From positions 9,119,315 through 9,183,314 of the forward strand of contig CM041199.1 in assembly GCA_023078555.1 (NCBI GenBank): DNA of 64,000 nucleotides, read 5' to 3'. This DNA comes from Ulva prolifera. Taxonomy: Eukaryota > Chlorophyta > Ulvophyceae > Ulvales > Ulvaceae. Positions 1 through 12,721 of this stretch are shown here, piece by piece. Below the pieces are notes generated by a model. That model did not search any database, was not told the origin of the DNA, and saw only the letters and a program-made list of their open reading frames with translations. The position numbers and the translations under genes were made by a program. Each line of letters begins with the position of its first letter. The first letter of the stretch is position 1.

Positions 1-787
1 CTTAAGCAACTCCCAAGCCTGTCTAGGCAACTCCCAAGCATGATTGCATAGATACCAGGTGGCTTAAGCAACGCCCAAGCCTGTCTAGTCAACTCCCAAG
101 CATGTTAGCGTAGAAACCAGGTGGCTTAAGCAACTCCCAAGCCGGTCTAGTCAACTCCCAAGCACGTTTGCGTAGAAACCAGGTGGCTTAAGCAACTCCC
201 AAGCCTGTCTAGGCAACTCCCAAGCATAATTGCATAGATACTAGGTGGCTTAAGCAACTCCCAAGCCTGTCTACGCAACTCCCAAGCATGTCTAGTCTAC
301 TCCCAAGCATGTTTGCGCAGAAACCAGGTGGGTTAAGCAACTCCCAAGTCTGTCAAGGCAACTCCCAAGCCCGACTAGTCAACTCCCAAGCATGTTTTCG
401 TAGAAACCAAGTCGTTCAAGCAACTCCCAAGCCTGTATAGGCAACTCCCAAGCATGTTTGCATAGATACCAGGTGGCTTAAGCAACTCCCAAGCCTGTCT
501 CGGCAACTCCCAATCATGTTTGCATAGATACCAAGTGGCTTAAGCAACTCCCAAGCCTGTCTCGGCTACTCCCAAGCATGTTTGCATAGATACCATGTGG
601 CTTAAGCAACTCCCAAGCCTGTCTACGCAACTCCCAAGCATGTCTAGTCAACTCCCAAGCATGTTTGCGTAGAAACAGAGTCGTTTTAGCAACTCCCAAG
701 CATGTCTAGTCAACTCCCAAGCATAATTGCATAGATACCATGTGGCTTAAGCAACTCCCAAGCATGTCTAGTCAAGTCCCAAGCATG
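1..787. repeat. Local duplicate of 2360-3146 within array 1
   Basis: The window's first base starts a block that recurs at offset 2,359, so position 2360 begins the same CTTAAGCAAC series. The variant order, including the AATCATG and CAGAGTCG forms, is the same. The match ends near 788, where GTTAGCG replaces GTTTGCG. This is shorter-range amplification nested inside the larger repeats. Confidence 0.75.
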
Positions 788-927
788 TTAGCGTAGAAAC
801 CAGGTGGCTTAAGCAACTCCCAAGCCGGTCTAGTCAACTCCCAAGCACGTTTGCGTAGAAACCAGGTGGCTTAAGCAACTCCCAAGCCTGTCTAGGCAAC
901 TCCCAAGCATAATTGCATAGATACTAG

Positions 928-3900
928 GTGGCTTAAGCAACTCCCAAGCCTGTCTACGCAACTCCCAAGCATGTCTAGTCTACTCCCAAGCATGTTTGCG
1001 CAGAAACCAGGTGGGTTAAGCAACTCCCAAGTCTGTCAAGGCAACTCCCAAGCCCGACTAGTCAACTCCCAAGCATGTTTTCGTAGAAACCAAGTCGTTC
1101 AAGCAACTCCCAAGCCTGTATAGGCAACTCCCAAGCATGTTTGCATAGATACCAGGTGGCTTAAGCAACTCCCAAGCCTGTCTCGGCAACTCCCAATCAT
1201 GTTTGCATAGATACCAAGTGGCTTAAGCAACTCCCAAGCCTGTCTCGGCTACTCCCAAGCATGTTTGCATAGATACCAGGTGGCTTAAGCAACTCCCAAG
1301 CCTGTCTAGGCAACTCCCAAGCATAATTGCATAGATACCAGGTTGCTTAAGCAACTCCCAAGCCTGTCTACGCAACTCCCAAGCATGTCTAGTCAACTCC
1401 TCAGCATGTTTGCGTAGAAACAAAGTCGTTTTAGCAACTCCCAAGCATGTCTAGTCAACTCCCAAGCATAATTGCATAGATACCATGTGGCTTAAGCAAC
1501 TCCCAAGCATGTCTAGTCAAGTCCAAAGCACGTTTGCGTAGAAACCAGGTGGCTTAAGCAACTCCCAAGCCCGTCTAGGCAACTCCCAAGCATAATTGCA
1601 TAGATACCATGTGGCTTAAGCAACTCCCAAGCCTGTCTACGCAACTCCCAAGCATGTCTAGTCTACTCCCAAGCATGTTTGCGCAGAAACCAGGTGGGAT
1701 AAGCAACTCCCAAGTCTGTCAAGGCAACTCCCAAGCCCGACTAGTCAACTCCCAAGCATGTTTTTGTAGAAACCAAGTCGTTCAAGCAACTCCCAAGCCT
1801 TTATAGGCAACTCCCAAGCATTTTTGCATAGATACCAGGTGGCTTAAGCAACTCCCAAGCCTGTCTCGGCAACTCCTAAGCATATTTGCGTAGAAACCTG
1901 GTGGCTTTAGCAACTCCCAAGCCCGTCTAGGTAACTCCCAAGCATGTTTGCGTAGAAACCTGGTCGCTTAAGCAACTCCCAAGCCTGTCTAGGCAACTCC
2001 CAAGCATAATTGCATAGATACCAGGTGGCTTAAGCAACTCCCAAGCCTGTCTAGGCAACTCCCAAGCATAATTGCATAGATACCAGGTGGCTTAAGCAAC
2101 TCCCAAGCCTGTCTAGGCAACTCCCAAGCATAATTGCATAGATACCAGGTGGCTTAAGCAACTCCCAAGCCTGTCTACGCAACTCCCAAGCATGTCTAGT
2201 CAACTCCACAGCATGTTTGCGTAGAAACAAAGTCGTTTTAGCAACTCCCAAGCATGTCTAGTCAACTCCCAAGCATAATTGCATAGATACCATGTGGCTT
2301 AAGCAACTCCCAAGCATGTCTAGTCAAGTCCCAAGCATGTTTGCGTAGAAACCAGGTGGCTTAAGCAACTCCCAAGCCTGTCTAGGCAACTCCCAAGCAT
2401 GATTGCATAGATACCAGGTGGCTTAAGCAACGCCCAAGCCTGTCTAGTCAACTCCCAAGCATGTTAGCGTAGAAACCAGGTGGCTTAAGCAACTCCCAAG
2501 CCGGTCTAGTCAACTCCCAAGCACGTTTGCGTAGAAACCAGGTGGCTTAAGCAACTCCCAAGCCTGTCTAGGCAACTCCCAAGCATAATTGCATAGATAC
2601 TAGGTGGCTTAAGCAACTCCCAAGCCTGTCTACGCAACTCCCAAGCATGTCTAGTCTACTCCCAAGCATGTTTGCGCAGAAACCAGGTGGGTTAAGCAAC
2701 TCCCAAGTCTGTCAAGGCAACTCCCAAGCCCGACTAGTCAACTCCCAAGCATGTTTTCGTAGAAACCAAGTCGTTCAAGCAACTCCCAAGCCTGTATAGG
2801 CAACTCCCAAGCATGTTTGCATAGATACCAGGTGGCTTAAGCAACTCCCAAGCCTGTCTCGGCAACTCCCAATCATGTTTGCATAGATACCAAGTGGCTT
2901 AAGCAACTCCCAAGCCTGTCTCGGCTACTCCCAAGCATGTTTGCATAGATACCATGTGGCTTAAGCAACTCCCAAGCCTGTCTACGCAACTCCCAAGCAT
3001 GTCTAGTCAACTCCCAAGCATGTTTGCGTAGAAACAGAGTCGTTTTAGCAACTCCCAAGCATGTCTAGTCAACTCCCAAGCATAATTGCATAGATACCAT
3101 GTGGCTTAAGCAACTCCCAAGCATGTCTAGTCAAGTCCCAAGCATGTTTGCGTAGAAACCAGGTGGCTTAAGCAACGCCCAAGCCTGTCTAGTCAACTCC
3201 CAAGCATGTTAGCGTAGAAACCAGGTGGCTTAAGCAACTCCCAAGCCGGTCTTGTCAACTCCCAAGCACGTTTGCGTAGAAACCAGGTGGCTTAAGCAAC
3301 TCCAAAGCCTGTCTAGGCAACTCCCAAGCATAATTGCATAGATACCAGGTTGCTTAAGCAACTCCCAAGCCTGTCTAGGCAACTCCCAAGCATAATTGCA
3401 TAGATACCAGGTTGCTTAAGCAACTCCCAAGCCTGTCTACGCAACTCCCAAGCATGTCTAGTCAACTCCTCAGCATGTTTGCGTAGAAACAAAGTCGTTT
3501 TAGCAACTCCCAAGCATGTCTAGTCAACTCCCAAGCATAATTGCATAGATACCATGTGGCTTAAGCAACTCCCAAGCATGTCTAGTCAAGTCCCAAGCAC
3601 GTTTGCGTAGAAACCAGGTGGCTTAAGCAACTCCCAAGCCCGTCTAGGCAACTCCCAAGCATAATTGCATAGATACCATGTGGCTTAAGCAACTCCCAAG
3701 CCTGTCTACGCAACTCCCAAGCATGTCTAGTCTACTCCCAAGCATGTTTGCGCAGAAACCAGGTGGGATAAGCAACTCCCAAGTCTGTCAAGGCAACTCC
3801 CAAGCCCGACTAGTCAACTCCCAAGCATGTTTTTGTAGAAACCAAGTCGTTCAAGCAACTCCCAAGCCTTTATAGGCAACTCCCAAGCATTTTTGCATAG

Positions 3901-6900
3901 ATACCAGGTGGCTTAAGCAACTCCCAAGCCTGTCTCGGCAACTCCTAAGCATATTTGCGTAGAAACCTGGTGGCTTTAGCAACTCCCAAGCCCGTCTAGG
4001 TAACTCCCAAGCATGTTTGCGTAGAAACCTGGTCGCTTAAGCAACTCCCAAGCCTGTCTAGGCAACTCCCAAGCATAATTGCATAGATACCAGGTGGCTT
4101 AAGCAACTCCCAAGCCTGTCTAGGCAACTCCCAAGCATAATTGCATAGATACCAGGTTGCTTAAGCAACTCCCAAGCCTGTCTACGCAACTCCCAAGCAT
4201 GTCTAGTCAACTCCTCAGCATGTTTGCGTAGAAACAAAGTCGTTTTAGCAACTCCCAAGCATGTCTAGTCAACTCCCAAGCATAATTGCATAGATACCAT
4301 GTGGCTTAAGCAACTCCCAAGCATGTCTAGTCAAGTCCCAAGCATGTTTGCGTAGAAACCAGGTGGCTTAAGCAACTCCCAAGCCTGTCTAGGCAACTCC
4401 CAAGCATAATTGCATAGATACCAGGTGGCTTAAGCAACGCCCAAGCCTGTCTAGTCAACTCCCAAGCATGTTAGCGTAGAAACCAGGTGGCTTAAGCAAC
4501 TCCCAAGCCGGTCTAGTCAACTCCCAAGCACGTTTGCGTAGAAACCAGGTGGCTTAAGCAACTTCAAAGCCTGTCTAGGCAACTCCCAAGCATAATTGCA
4601 TAGATACCAGGTGGCTTAAGCAACTCCCAAGCCTGTCTACGCAACTCCCAAGCATGTCTAGTCAACTCCCAAGCATGTTTGCGTAGAAAGCTGGTCGCTT
4701 TAGCAACTCCCAAGCCCGTCTAGGCAACTCCCAAGCATAATTGCATAGATACCATGTGGCTTAAGCAACTCCCAAGCCTGTCTACGCAACTCCCAAGCAT
4801 GTCTAGTTTACTCCCAAGCATGTTTGCGCAGAAACCAGGTGGGTTAAGCAACTCCCAAGTTTGTCAAGGCAACTCCCAAGCCCGACTAGTCAACTCCCAA
4901 GCATGTTTTCGTAGAGACCAAGTCGTTCAAGCAACTCCCAAGCCTGTATAGGCAACTCCCAAGCATGTTTGCGTAGAAACCTGGTCGCTTAAGCAACTCC
5001 CAAGCCCGTCTAGGCAACTCCCAAGCATGTTTGCGTAGAAACCTGGTCGCTTAAGCAACTCCCAAGCCTGTCTAGGCAACTCCCAAGCATAATTGCATAG
5101 ATACCAGGTGGCTTAAGCAACTCCCAAGCATGTCTAGTCAACTCCCAAGCATAATTGCATAGATACCAGGTGGCTTAAGCAACTCCCAAGCCTGTCTAGT
5201 CAACTCCCAAGCATGTTTGCGTAGAAACCTGGTGGCTTAAGCAACTCCCAAGCCCGTCTAGGCAACTCCCAAGCATGTTTGCGTAGAAACCTGGTCGCTT
5301 AAGCAACTCTCAAGCCTGTCTAGGCAACTCCCAAGCATAATTGCATAGATACCAGGTGGCTTAAGCAACGCCCAAGCCTGTCTAGTCAACTCCCAAGCAT
5401 GTTAGCGTAGAAACCAGGTGGCTTAAGCAACTCCCAAGCCGGTCTAGTCAACTCCCAAGCACGTTTGCGTAGAAACCAGGTGGCTTAAGCAACTCCAAAG
5501 CCTGTCTAGGCAACTCCCAAGCATAATTGCATAGATACCAGGTGGCTTAAGCAACTCCCAAGCCTGTCTACGCAACTCCCAAGCATGTCTAGTCAACTCC
5601 TCAGCATGTTTGCGTAGAAACAAAGTCGTTTTAGCAACTCCCAAGCATGTCTAGTCAACTCCCAAGCATAATTGCATAGATACCATGTGGCTTAAGCAAC
5701 TCCCAAGCCCGACTAGTCAACTCCCAAGCATGTTTTCGTAGAGACCAAGTCGTTCAAGCAACTCCCAAGCCTGTATAGGCAACTCCCAAGCATGTTTGCG
5801 TAGAAACCTTGTCGCTTAAGCAACTCCCAAGCCCGTCTAGGCAACTCCCAAGCATGTTTGCGTAGAAACCTGGTCGCTTAAGCAACTCCCAAGCCTGTCT
5901 AGGCAACTCCCAAGCATAATTGCATAGATACCAGGTGGCTTAAGCAACTCCCAAGCATGTCTAGTCAACTCCCAAGCATAATTGCATAGATACCAGGTGG
6001 CTTAAGCAACTCCCAAGCCTGTCTAGTCAACTCCCAAGCATGTTTGCGTAGAAACCTGGTGGCTTAAGCAACTCCCAAGCCCGTCTAGGCAACTCCCAAG
6101 CATGTTTGCGTAGAAACCTGGTCGCTTAAGCAACTCCCAAGCCTGTCTAGGCAACTCCCAAGCATAATTGCATAGATACCAGGTGGCTTAAGCAACTCCC
6201 AAGCCTGTCTAGGCAACTCCCAAGCATAATTGCATAGATACCAGGTGGCTTAAGCAACTCTCAAGCCTGTCTACGCAACTCCCAAGCATGTCTAGTCAAC
6301 TCCTCAGCATGTTTGCGTAGAAACAAAGTCGTTTTAGCAACTCCCAAGCATGTCTAGTCAACTCCCAAGCATAATTGCATAGATACCATGTGGCTTAAGC
6401 AACTCCCAAGCATGTCTAGTCAAGTCCCAAGCATGTTTGCGTAGAAACCAGGTGGCTTAAGCAACTCCCAAGCCTGTCTAGGCAACTCCCAAGCATGATT
6501 GCATAGATACCAGGTGGCTTAAGCAACGCCCAAGCCTGTCTAGTCAACTCCCAAGCATGTTAGCGTAGAAACCAGGTGGCTTAAGCAACTCCCAAGCCGG
6601 TCTAGTCAACTCCCAAGCACGTTTGCGTAGAAACCAGGTGGCTTAAGCAACTCCCAAGCCTGTCTAGGCAACTCCCAAGCATAATTGCATAGATACCAGG
6701 TGGCTTAAGCAACTCCCAAGCCTGTCTACGCAACTCCCAAGCATGTCTAGTCTACTCCCAAGCATGTTTGCGCAGAAACCAGGTGGGTTAAGCAACTCCC
6801 AAGTCTGTCAAGGCAACTCCCAAGCCCGACTAGTCAACTCCCAAGCATGTTTTCGTAGAAACCAAGTCGTTCAAGCAACTCCCAAGCCTGTATAGGCAAC

Positions 6901-9900
6901 TCCCAAGCATGTTTGCATAGATACCAGGTGGCTTAAGCAACTCCCAAGCCTGTCTTGGCAACTCCCAATCATGTTTGCATAGATACCAAGTGGCTTAAGC
7001 AACTCCCAAGCCTGTCTCGGCTACTCCCAAGCATGTTTGCATAGATACCATGTGGCTTAAGCAACTCCCAAGCCTGTCTACGCAACTCCCAAGCATGTCT
7101 AGTCAACTCCCAAGCATGTTTGCGTAGAAAGCTGGTCGCTTTAGCAACTCCCAAGCCCGTCTAGGCAACTCCCAAGCATAATTGCATAGATACCATGTGG
7201 CTTAAGCAACTCCCAAGCCTGTCTACGCAACTCCCAAGCATGTCTAGTTTACTCCCAAGCATGTTTGCGCAGAAACCAGGTGGGTTAAGCAACTCCCAAG
7301 CCTGTATAGGCAACTCCCAAGCATGTTTGCGTAGAAACCTGGTCGCTTAAGCAACTCCCAAGCCCGTCTAGGCAACTCCCAAGCATGTTTGCGTAGAAAC
7401 CTGGTCGCTTAAGCAACTCCCAAGCCTGTCTAGGCAACTCCCAAGCATAATTGCATAGATACCAGGTGGCTTAAGCAACTCCCAAGCATGTCTAGTCAAC
7501 TCCCAAGCATAATTGCATAGATACCAGGTGGCTTAAGCAACTCCCAAGCCTGTCTAGTCAACTCCCAAGCATGTTTGCGTAGAAACCTGGTGGCTTAAGC
7601 AACTCCCAAGCCCGTCTAGGCAACTCCCAAGCATGTTTGCGTAGAAACCTGGTCGCTTAAGCAACTCTCAAGCCTGTCTAGGCAACTCCCAAGCATAATT
7701 GCATAGATACCAGGTGGCTTAAGCAACGCCCAAGCCTGTCTAGTCAACTCCCAAGCATGTTAGCGTAGAAACCAGGTGGCTTAAGCAACTCCCAAGCCGG
7801 TCTAGTCAACTCCCAAGCACGTTTGCGTAGAAACCAGGTGGCTTAAGCAACTCCAAAGCCTGTCTAGGCAACTCCCAAGCATAATTGCATAGATACCAGG
7901 TGGCTTAAGCAACTCCCAAGCCTGTCTACGCAACTCCCAAGCATGTCTAGTCAACTCCTCAGCATGTTTGCGTAGAAACAAAGTCGTTTTAGCAACTCCC
8001 AAGCATGTCTAGTCAACTCCCAAGCATAATTGCATAGATACCATGTGGCTTAAGCAACTCCCAAGCCCGACTAGTCAACTCCCAAGCATGTTTTCGTAGA
8101 GACCAAGTCGTTCAAGCAACTCCCAAGCCTGTATAGGCAACTCCCAAGCATGTTTGCGTAGAAACCTTGTCGCTTAAGCAACTCCCAAGCCCGTCTAGGC
8201 AACTCCCAAGCATGTTTGCGTAGAAACCTGGTCGCTTAAGCAACTCCCAAGCCTGTCTAGGCAACTCCCAAGCATAATTGCATAGATACCAGGTGGCTTA
8301 AGCAACTCCCAAGCATGTCTAGTCAACTCCCAAGCATAATTGCATAGATACCAGGTGGCTTAAGCAACTCCCAAGCCTGTCTACGCAACTCCCAAGCATG
8401 TCTAGTCAACTCCTCAGCATGTTTGCGTAGAAAAAAAGTCGTTTTAGCAACTCCCAAGCATGTCTAGTCAACTCCCAAGCATAATTGCATAGATACCATG
8501 TGGCTTAAGCAACTCCCAAGCATGTCTACGCAACTCCCAAGCATGTCTAGTCTACTCCCAAGCATGTTTGCGCAGAAACCAGGTGGGTTAAGCAACTCCC
8601 AAGTCTGTCAAGGCAACTCCCAAGCCCGACTAGTCAACTCCCAAGCATGTTTTCGTAGAAACCAAGTCGTTCAAGCAACTCCCAAGCCTGTATAGGCAAC
8701 TCCCAAGCATGTTTGCATAGATACCAGGTGGCTTAAGCAACTCCCAAGCCTGTCTTGGCAACTCCCAATCATGTTTGCATAGATACCAAGTGGCTTAAGC
8801 AACTCCCAAGCCTGTCTCGGCTACTCCCAAGCATGTTTGCATAGATACCATGTGGCTTAAGCAACTCCCAAGCCTGTCTACGCAACTCCCAAGCATGTCT
8901 AGTCAACTCCCAAGCATGTTTGCGTAGAAAGCTGGTCGCTTTAGCAACTCCCAAGCCCGTCTAGGCAACTCCCAAGCATAATTGCATAGATACCATGTGG
9001 CTTAAGCAACTCCCAAGCCTGTCTACGCAACTCCCAAGCATGTCTAGTCTACTCCCAAGCATGTTTGCGCAGAAACCAGGTGGGATAAGCAACTCCCAAG
9101 TCTGTCAAGGCAACTCCCAAGCCCGACTAGTCAACTCCCAAGCATGTTTTTGTAGAAACCAAGTCGTTCAAGCAACTCCCAAGCCTTTATAGGCAACTCC
9201 CAAGCATTTTTGCATAGATACCAGGTGGCTTAAGCAACTCCCAAGCCTGTCTCGGCAACTCCTAAGCATATTTGCGTAGAAACCTGGTGGCTTTAGCAAC
9301 TCCCAAGCCCGTCTAGGTAACTCCCAAGCATGTTTGCGTAGAAACCTGGTCGCTTAAGCAACTCCCAAGCATGTCTAGGCAACTCCCAAGCATAATTGCA
9401 TAGATACCAGGTGGCTTAAGCAACTCCCAAGCCTGTCTAGTCAACTCCCAAGCATGTTTGCGTAGAAACCAGGTGGCTTAAGCAACTCCCAAGCCCGTCT
9501 AGGCAACTCCCAAGCATGTTTGCGTAGAAACCTGGTCGCTTAAGCAACTCCCAAGCCTGTCTAGGCAACTCCCAAGCCTGTCTAGTCAACTCCCAAGCAT
9601 GTTTGCGTAGAAACCTGGTGGCTTAAGCAACTCCCAAGCCCGTCTAGGCAACTCCCAAGCATGTTTGCGTAGAAATCTGGTCGCTTAAGCAACTCCCAAG
9701 CCTGTCTAGGCAACTCCCAAGCATAATTGCATAGATACCAGGTGGCTTAAGCAACTCCCAAGCCTGTCTAGGCAACTCCCAAGCATAATTGCATAGATAC
9801 CAGGTGGCTTAAGCAACTCCCAAGCCTGTCTACGCAACTCCCAAGCATGTCTAGTCAACTCCTCAGCATGTTTGCGTAGAAACAAAGTCGTTTTAGCAAC

Positions 9901-12721
9901 TCCCAAGCATGTCTAGTCAACTCCCAAGCATAATTGCATAGATACCATGTGGCTTAAGCAACTCCCAAGCATGTCTAGTCAACTCCCAAGCATGTTAGCG
10001 TAGAAACCAGGTGGCTTAAGCAACTCCCAAGCCGGTCTAGTCAACTCCCAAGCACGTTTGCGTAGAAACCAGGTGGCTTAAGCAACTCCAAAGCCTGTCT
10101 AGGCAACTCCCAAGCATAATTGCATAGATACCAGGTGGCTTAAGCAACTCCCAAGCCTGTCTACGCAACTCCCAAGCATGTCTAGTCAACTCCCAAGCAT
10201 GTTTGCGTAGAAAGCTGGAGGCTTTAGCAACTCCCAAGCCCGTCTAGGCAACTCCCAAGCATAATTGCATAGATACCATGTGGCTTAAGCAACTCCCAAG
10301 CCTGTCTACGCAACTCCCAAGCATGTCTAGTCTACTCCCAAGCATGTTTGCGCAGAAACCAGGTGGGTTAAGCAACTCCCAAGTCTGTCAAGGCAACTCC
10401 CAAGCCCGACTAGTCAACTCCCAAGCATGTTTTCGTAGAGACCAAGTCGTTCAAGCAACTCCCAAGCCTGTATAGGCAACTCCCAAGCATGTTTGCGTAG
10501 AAACCTTGTCGCTTAAGCAACTCCCAAGCCCGTCTAGGCAACTCCCAAGCATGTTTGCGTAGAAACCTGGTCGCTTAAGCAACTCCCAAGCCTGTCTAGG
10601 CAACTCCCAAGCATAATTGCATAGATACCAGGTGGCTTAAGCAACTCCCAAGCCTGTCTAGGCAACTCCCAAGCATAATTGCATAGATACCAGGTGGCTT
10701 AAGCAACTCCCAAGCCCGTCTAGGCAACTCCCAAGCATGTTTGCGTAGAAACCTGGTCGCTTGAGCAACTCCCAAGCCTGTCTAGGCAACTCCCAAGCAT
10801 GTTTGCGTAGAAACCTGGTCGCTTAAGCAACTCCCAAGCCTGTCTAGGCAACTCCCAAGCCTGTCTAGTCAACTCCCAAGCATGTTTGCGTAGAAACCTG
10901 GTGGCTTAAGCAACTCCCAAGCCCGTCTAGGCAACTCCCAAGCATGTTTGCGTAGAAATCTGGTCGCTTAAGCAACTCCCAAGCCTGTCTAGGCAACTCC
11001 CAAGCATAATTGCATAGATACCAGGTGGCTTAAGCAACTCCCAAGCCTGTCTAGGCAACTCCCAAGCATAATTGCATAGATACCAGGTGGCTTAAGCAAC
11101 TCCCAAGCCTGTCTACGCAACTCCCAAGCATGTCTAGTCAACTCCTCAGCATGTTTGCGTAGAAACAAAGTCGTTTTAGCAACTCCCAAGCATGTCTAGT
11201 CAACTCCCAAGCATAATTGCATAGATACCATGTGGCTTAAGCAACTCCCAAGCATGTCTAGTCAAGTCCCAAGCATGTTTGCGTAGAAACCAGGTGGCTT
11301 AAGCAACTCCCAAGCCTGTCTAGGCAACTCCCAAGCATAATTGCATAGATACCAGGTGGCTTAAGCAACGCCCAAGCCTGTCTAGTCAACTCCCAAGCAT
11401 GTTAGCGTAGAAACCAGGTGGCTTAAGCAACTCCCAAGCCGGTCTAGTCAACTCCCAAGCACGTTTGCGTAGAAACCAGGTGGCTTAAGCAACTCCAAAG
11501 CCTGTCTAGGCAACTCCCAAGCATAATTGCATAGATACCAGGTGGCTTAAGCAACTCCCAAGCCTGTCTACGCAACTCCCAAGCATGTCTAGTCAACTCC
11601 CAAGCATGTTTGCGTAGAAAGCTGGAGGCTTTAGCAACTCCCAAGCCCGTCTAGGCAACTCCCAAGCATAATTGCATAGATACCATGTGGCTTAAGCAAC
11701 TCCCAAGCCTGTCTACGCAACTCCCAAGCATGTCTAGTCTACTCCCAAGCATGTTTGCGCAGAAACCAGGTGGGTTAAGCAACTCCCAAGTCTGTCAAGG
11801 CAACTCCCAAGCCCGACTAGTCAACTCCCAAGCATGTTTTCGTAGAGACCAAGTCGTTCAAGCAACTCCCAAGCCTGTATAGGCAACTCCCAAGCATGTT
11901 TGCGTAGAAACCAGGTGGCTTAAGCAACTCCCAAGCCCGTCTAGGCAACTCCCAAGCATGTTTGCGTAGAAACCTGGTCGCTTAAGCAACTCCCAAGCCT
12001 GTCTACGCAACTCCCAAGCATGTCTAGTCAACTCCTCAGCATGTTTGCGTAGAAACAAAGTCGTTTTAGCAACTCCCAAGCATGTCTAGTCAACTCCCAA
12101 GCATAATTGCATAGATACCATGTGGCTTAAGCAACTCCCAAGCATGTCTAGGCAACTCCCAAGCATAATTGCATAGATACCAGGTGGCTTAAGCAACTCC
12201 CAAGCCTGTCTAGTCAACTCCCAAGCATGTTTGCGTAGAAACCAGGTGGCTTAAGCAACTCCCAAGCCCGTCTAGGCAACTCCCAAGCATGTTTGCGTAG
12301 AAACCTGGTCGCTTAAGCAACTCCCAAGCCTGTCTAGGCAACTCCCAAGCCTGTCTAGTCAACTCCCAAGCATGTTTGCGTAGAAACCTGGTGGCTTAAG
12401 CAACTCCCAAGCCCGTCTAGGCAACTCCCAAGCATGTTTGCGTAGAAATCTGGTCGCTTAAGCAACTCCCAAGCCTGTCTAGGCAACTCCCAAGCATAAT
12501 TGCATAGATACCAGGTGGCTTAAGCAACTCCCAAGCCTGTCTAGGCAACTCCCAAGCATAATTGCATAGATACCAGGTGGCTTAAGCAACTCCCAAGCCT
12601 GTCTACGCAACTCCCAAGCATGTCTAGTCAACTCCTCAGCATGTTTGCGTAGAAAAAAAGTCGTTTTAGCAACTCCCAAGCATGTCTAGTCAACTCCCAA
12701 GCATAATTGCATAGATACCAT
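928..12721. repeat. Higher-order repeat copy A (11,794-base unit)
   Basis: The landmark variants in this block recur in the same order exactly 11,794 bases downstream, for example the units at 1223, 1609, 2051, 2873, 4754, 6969, 8995 and 11858. The left edge is fuzzy: 925 and 927 differ from their partners, and upstream of about 900 the two sides carry different variants. I found no mismatch in the stretches compared, up to 12653. I did not align every base. Confidence 0.9.
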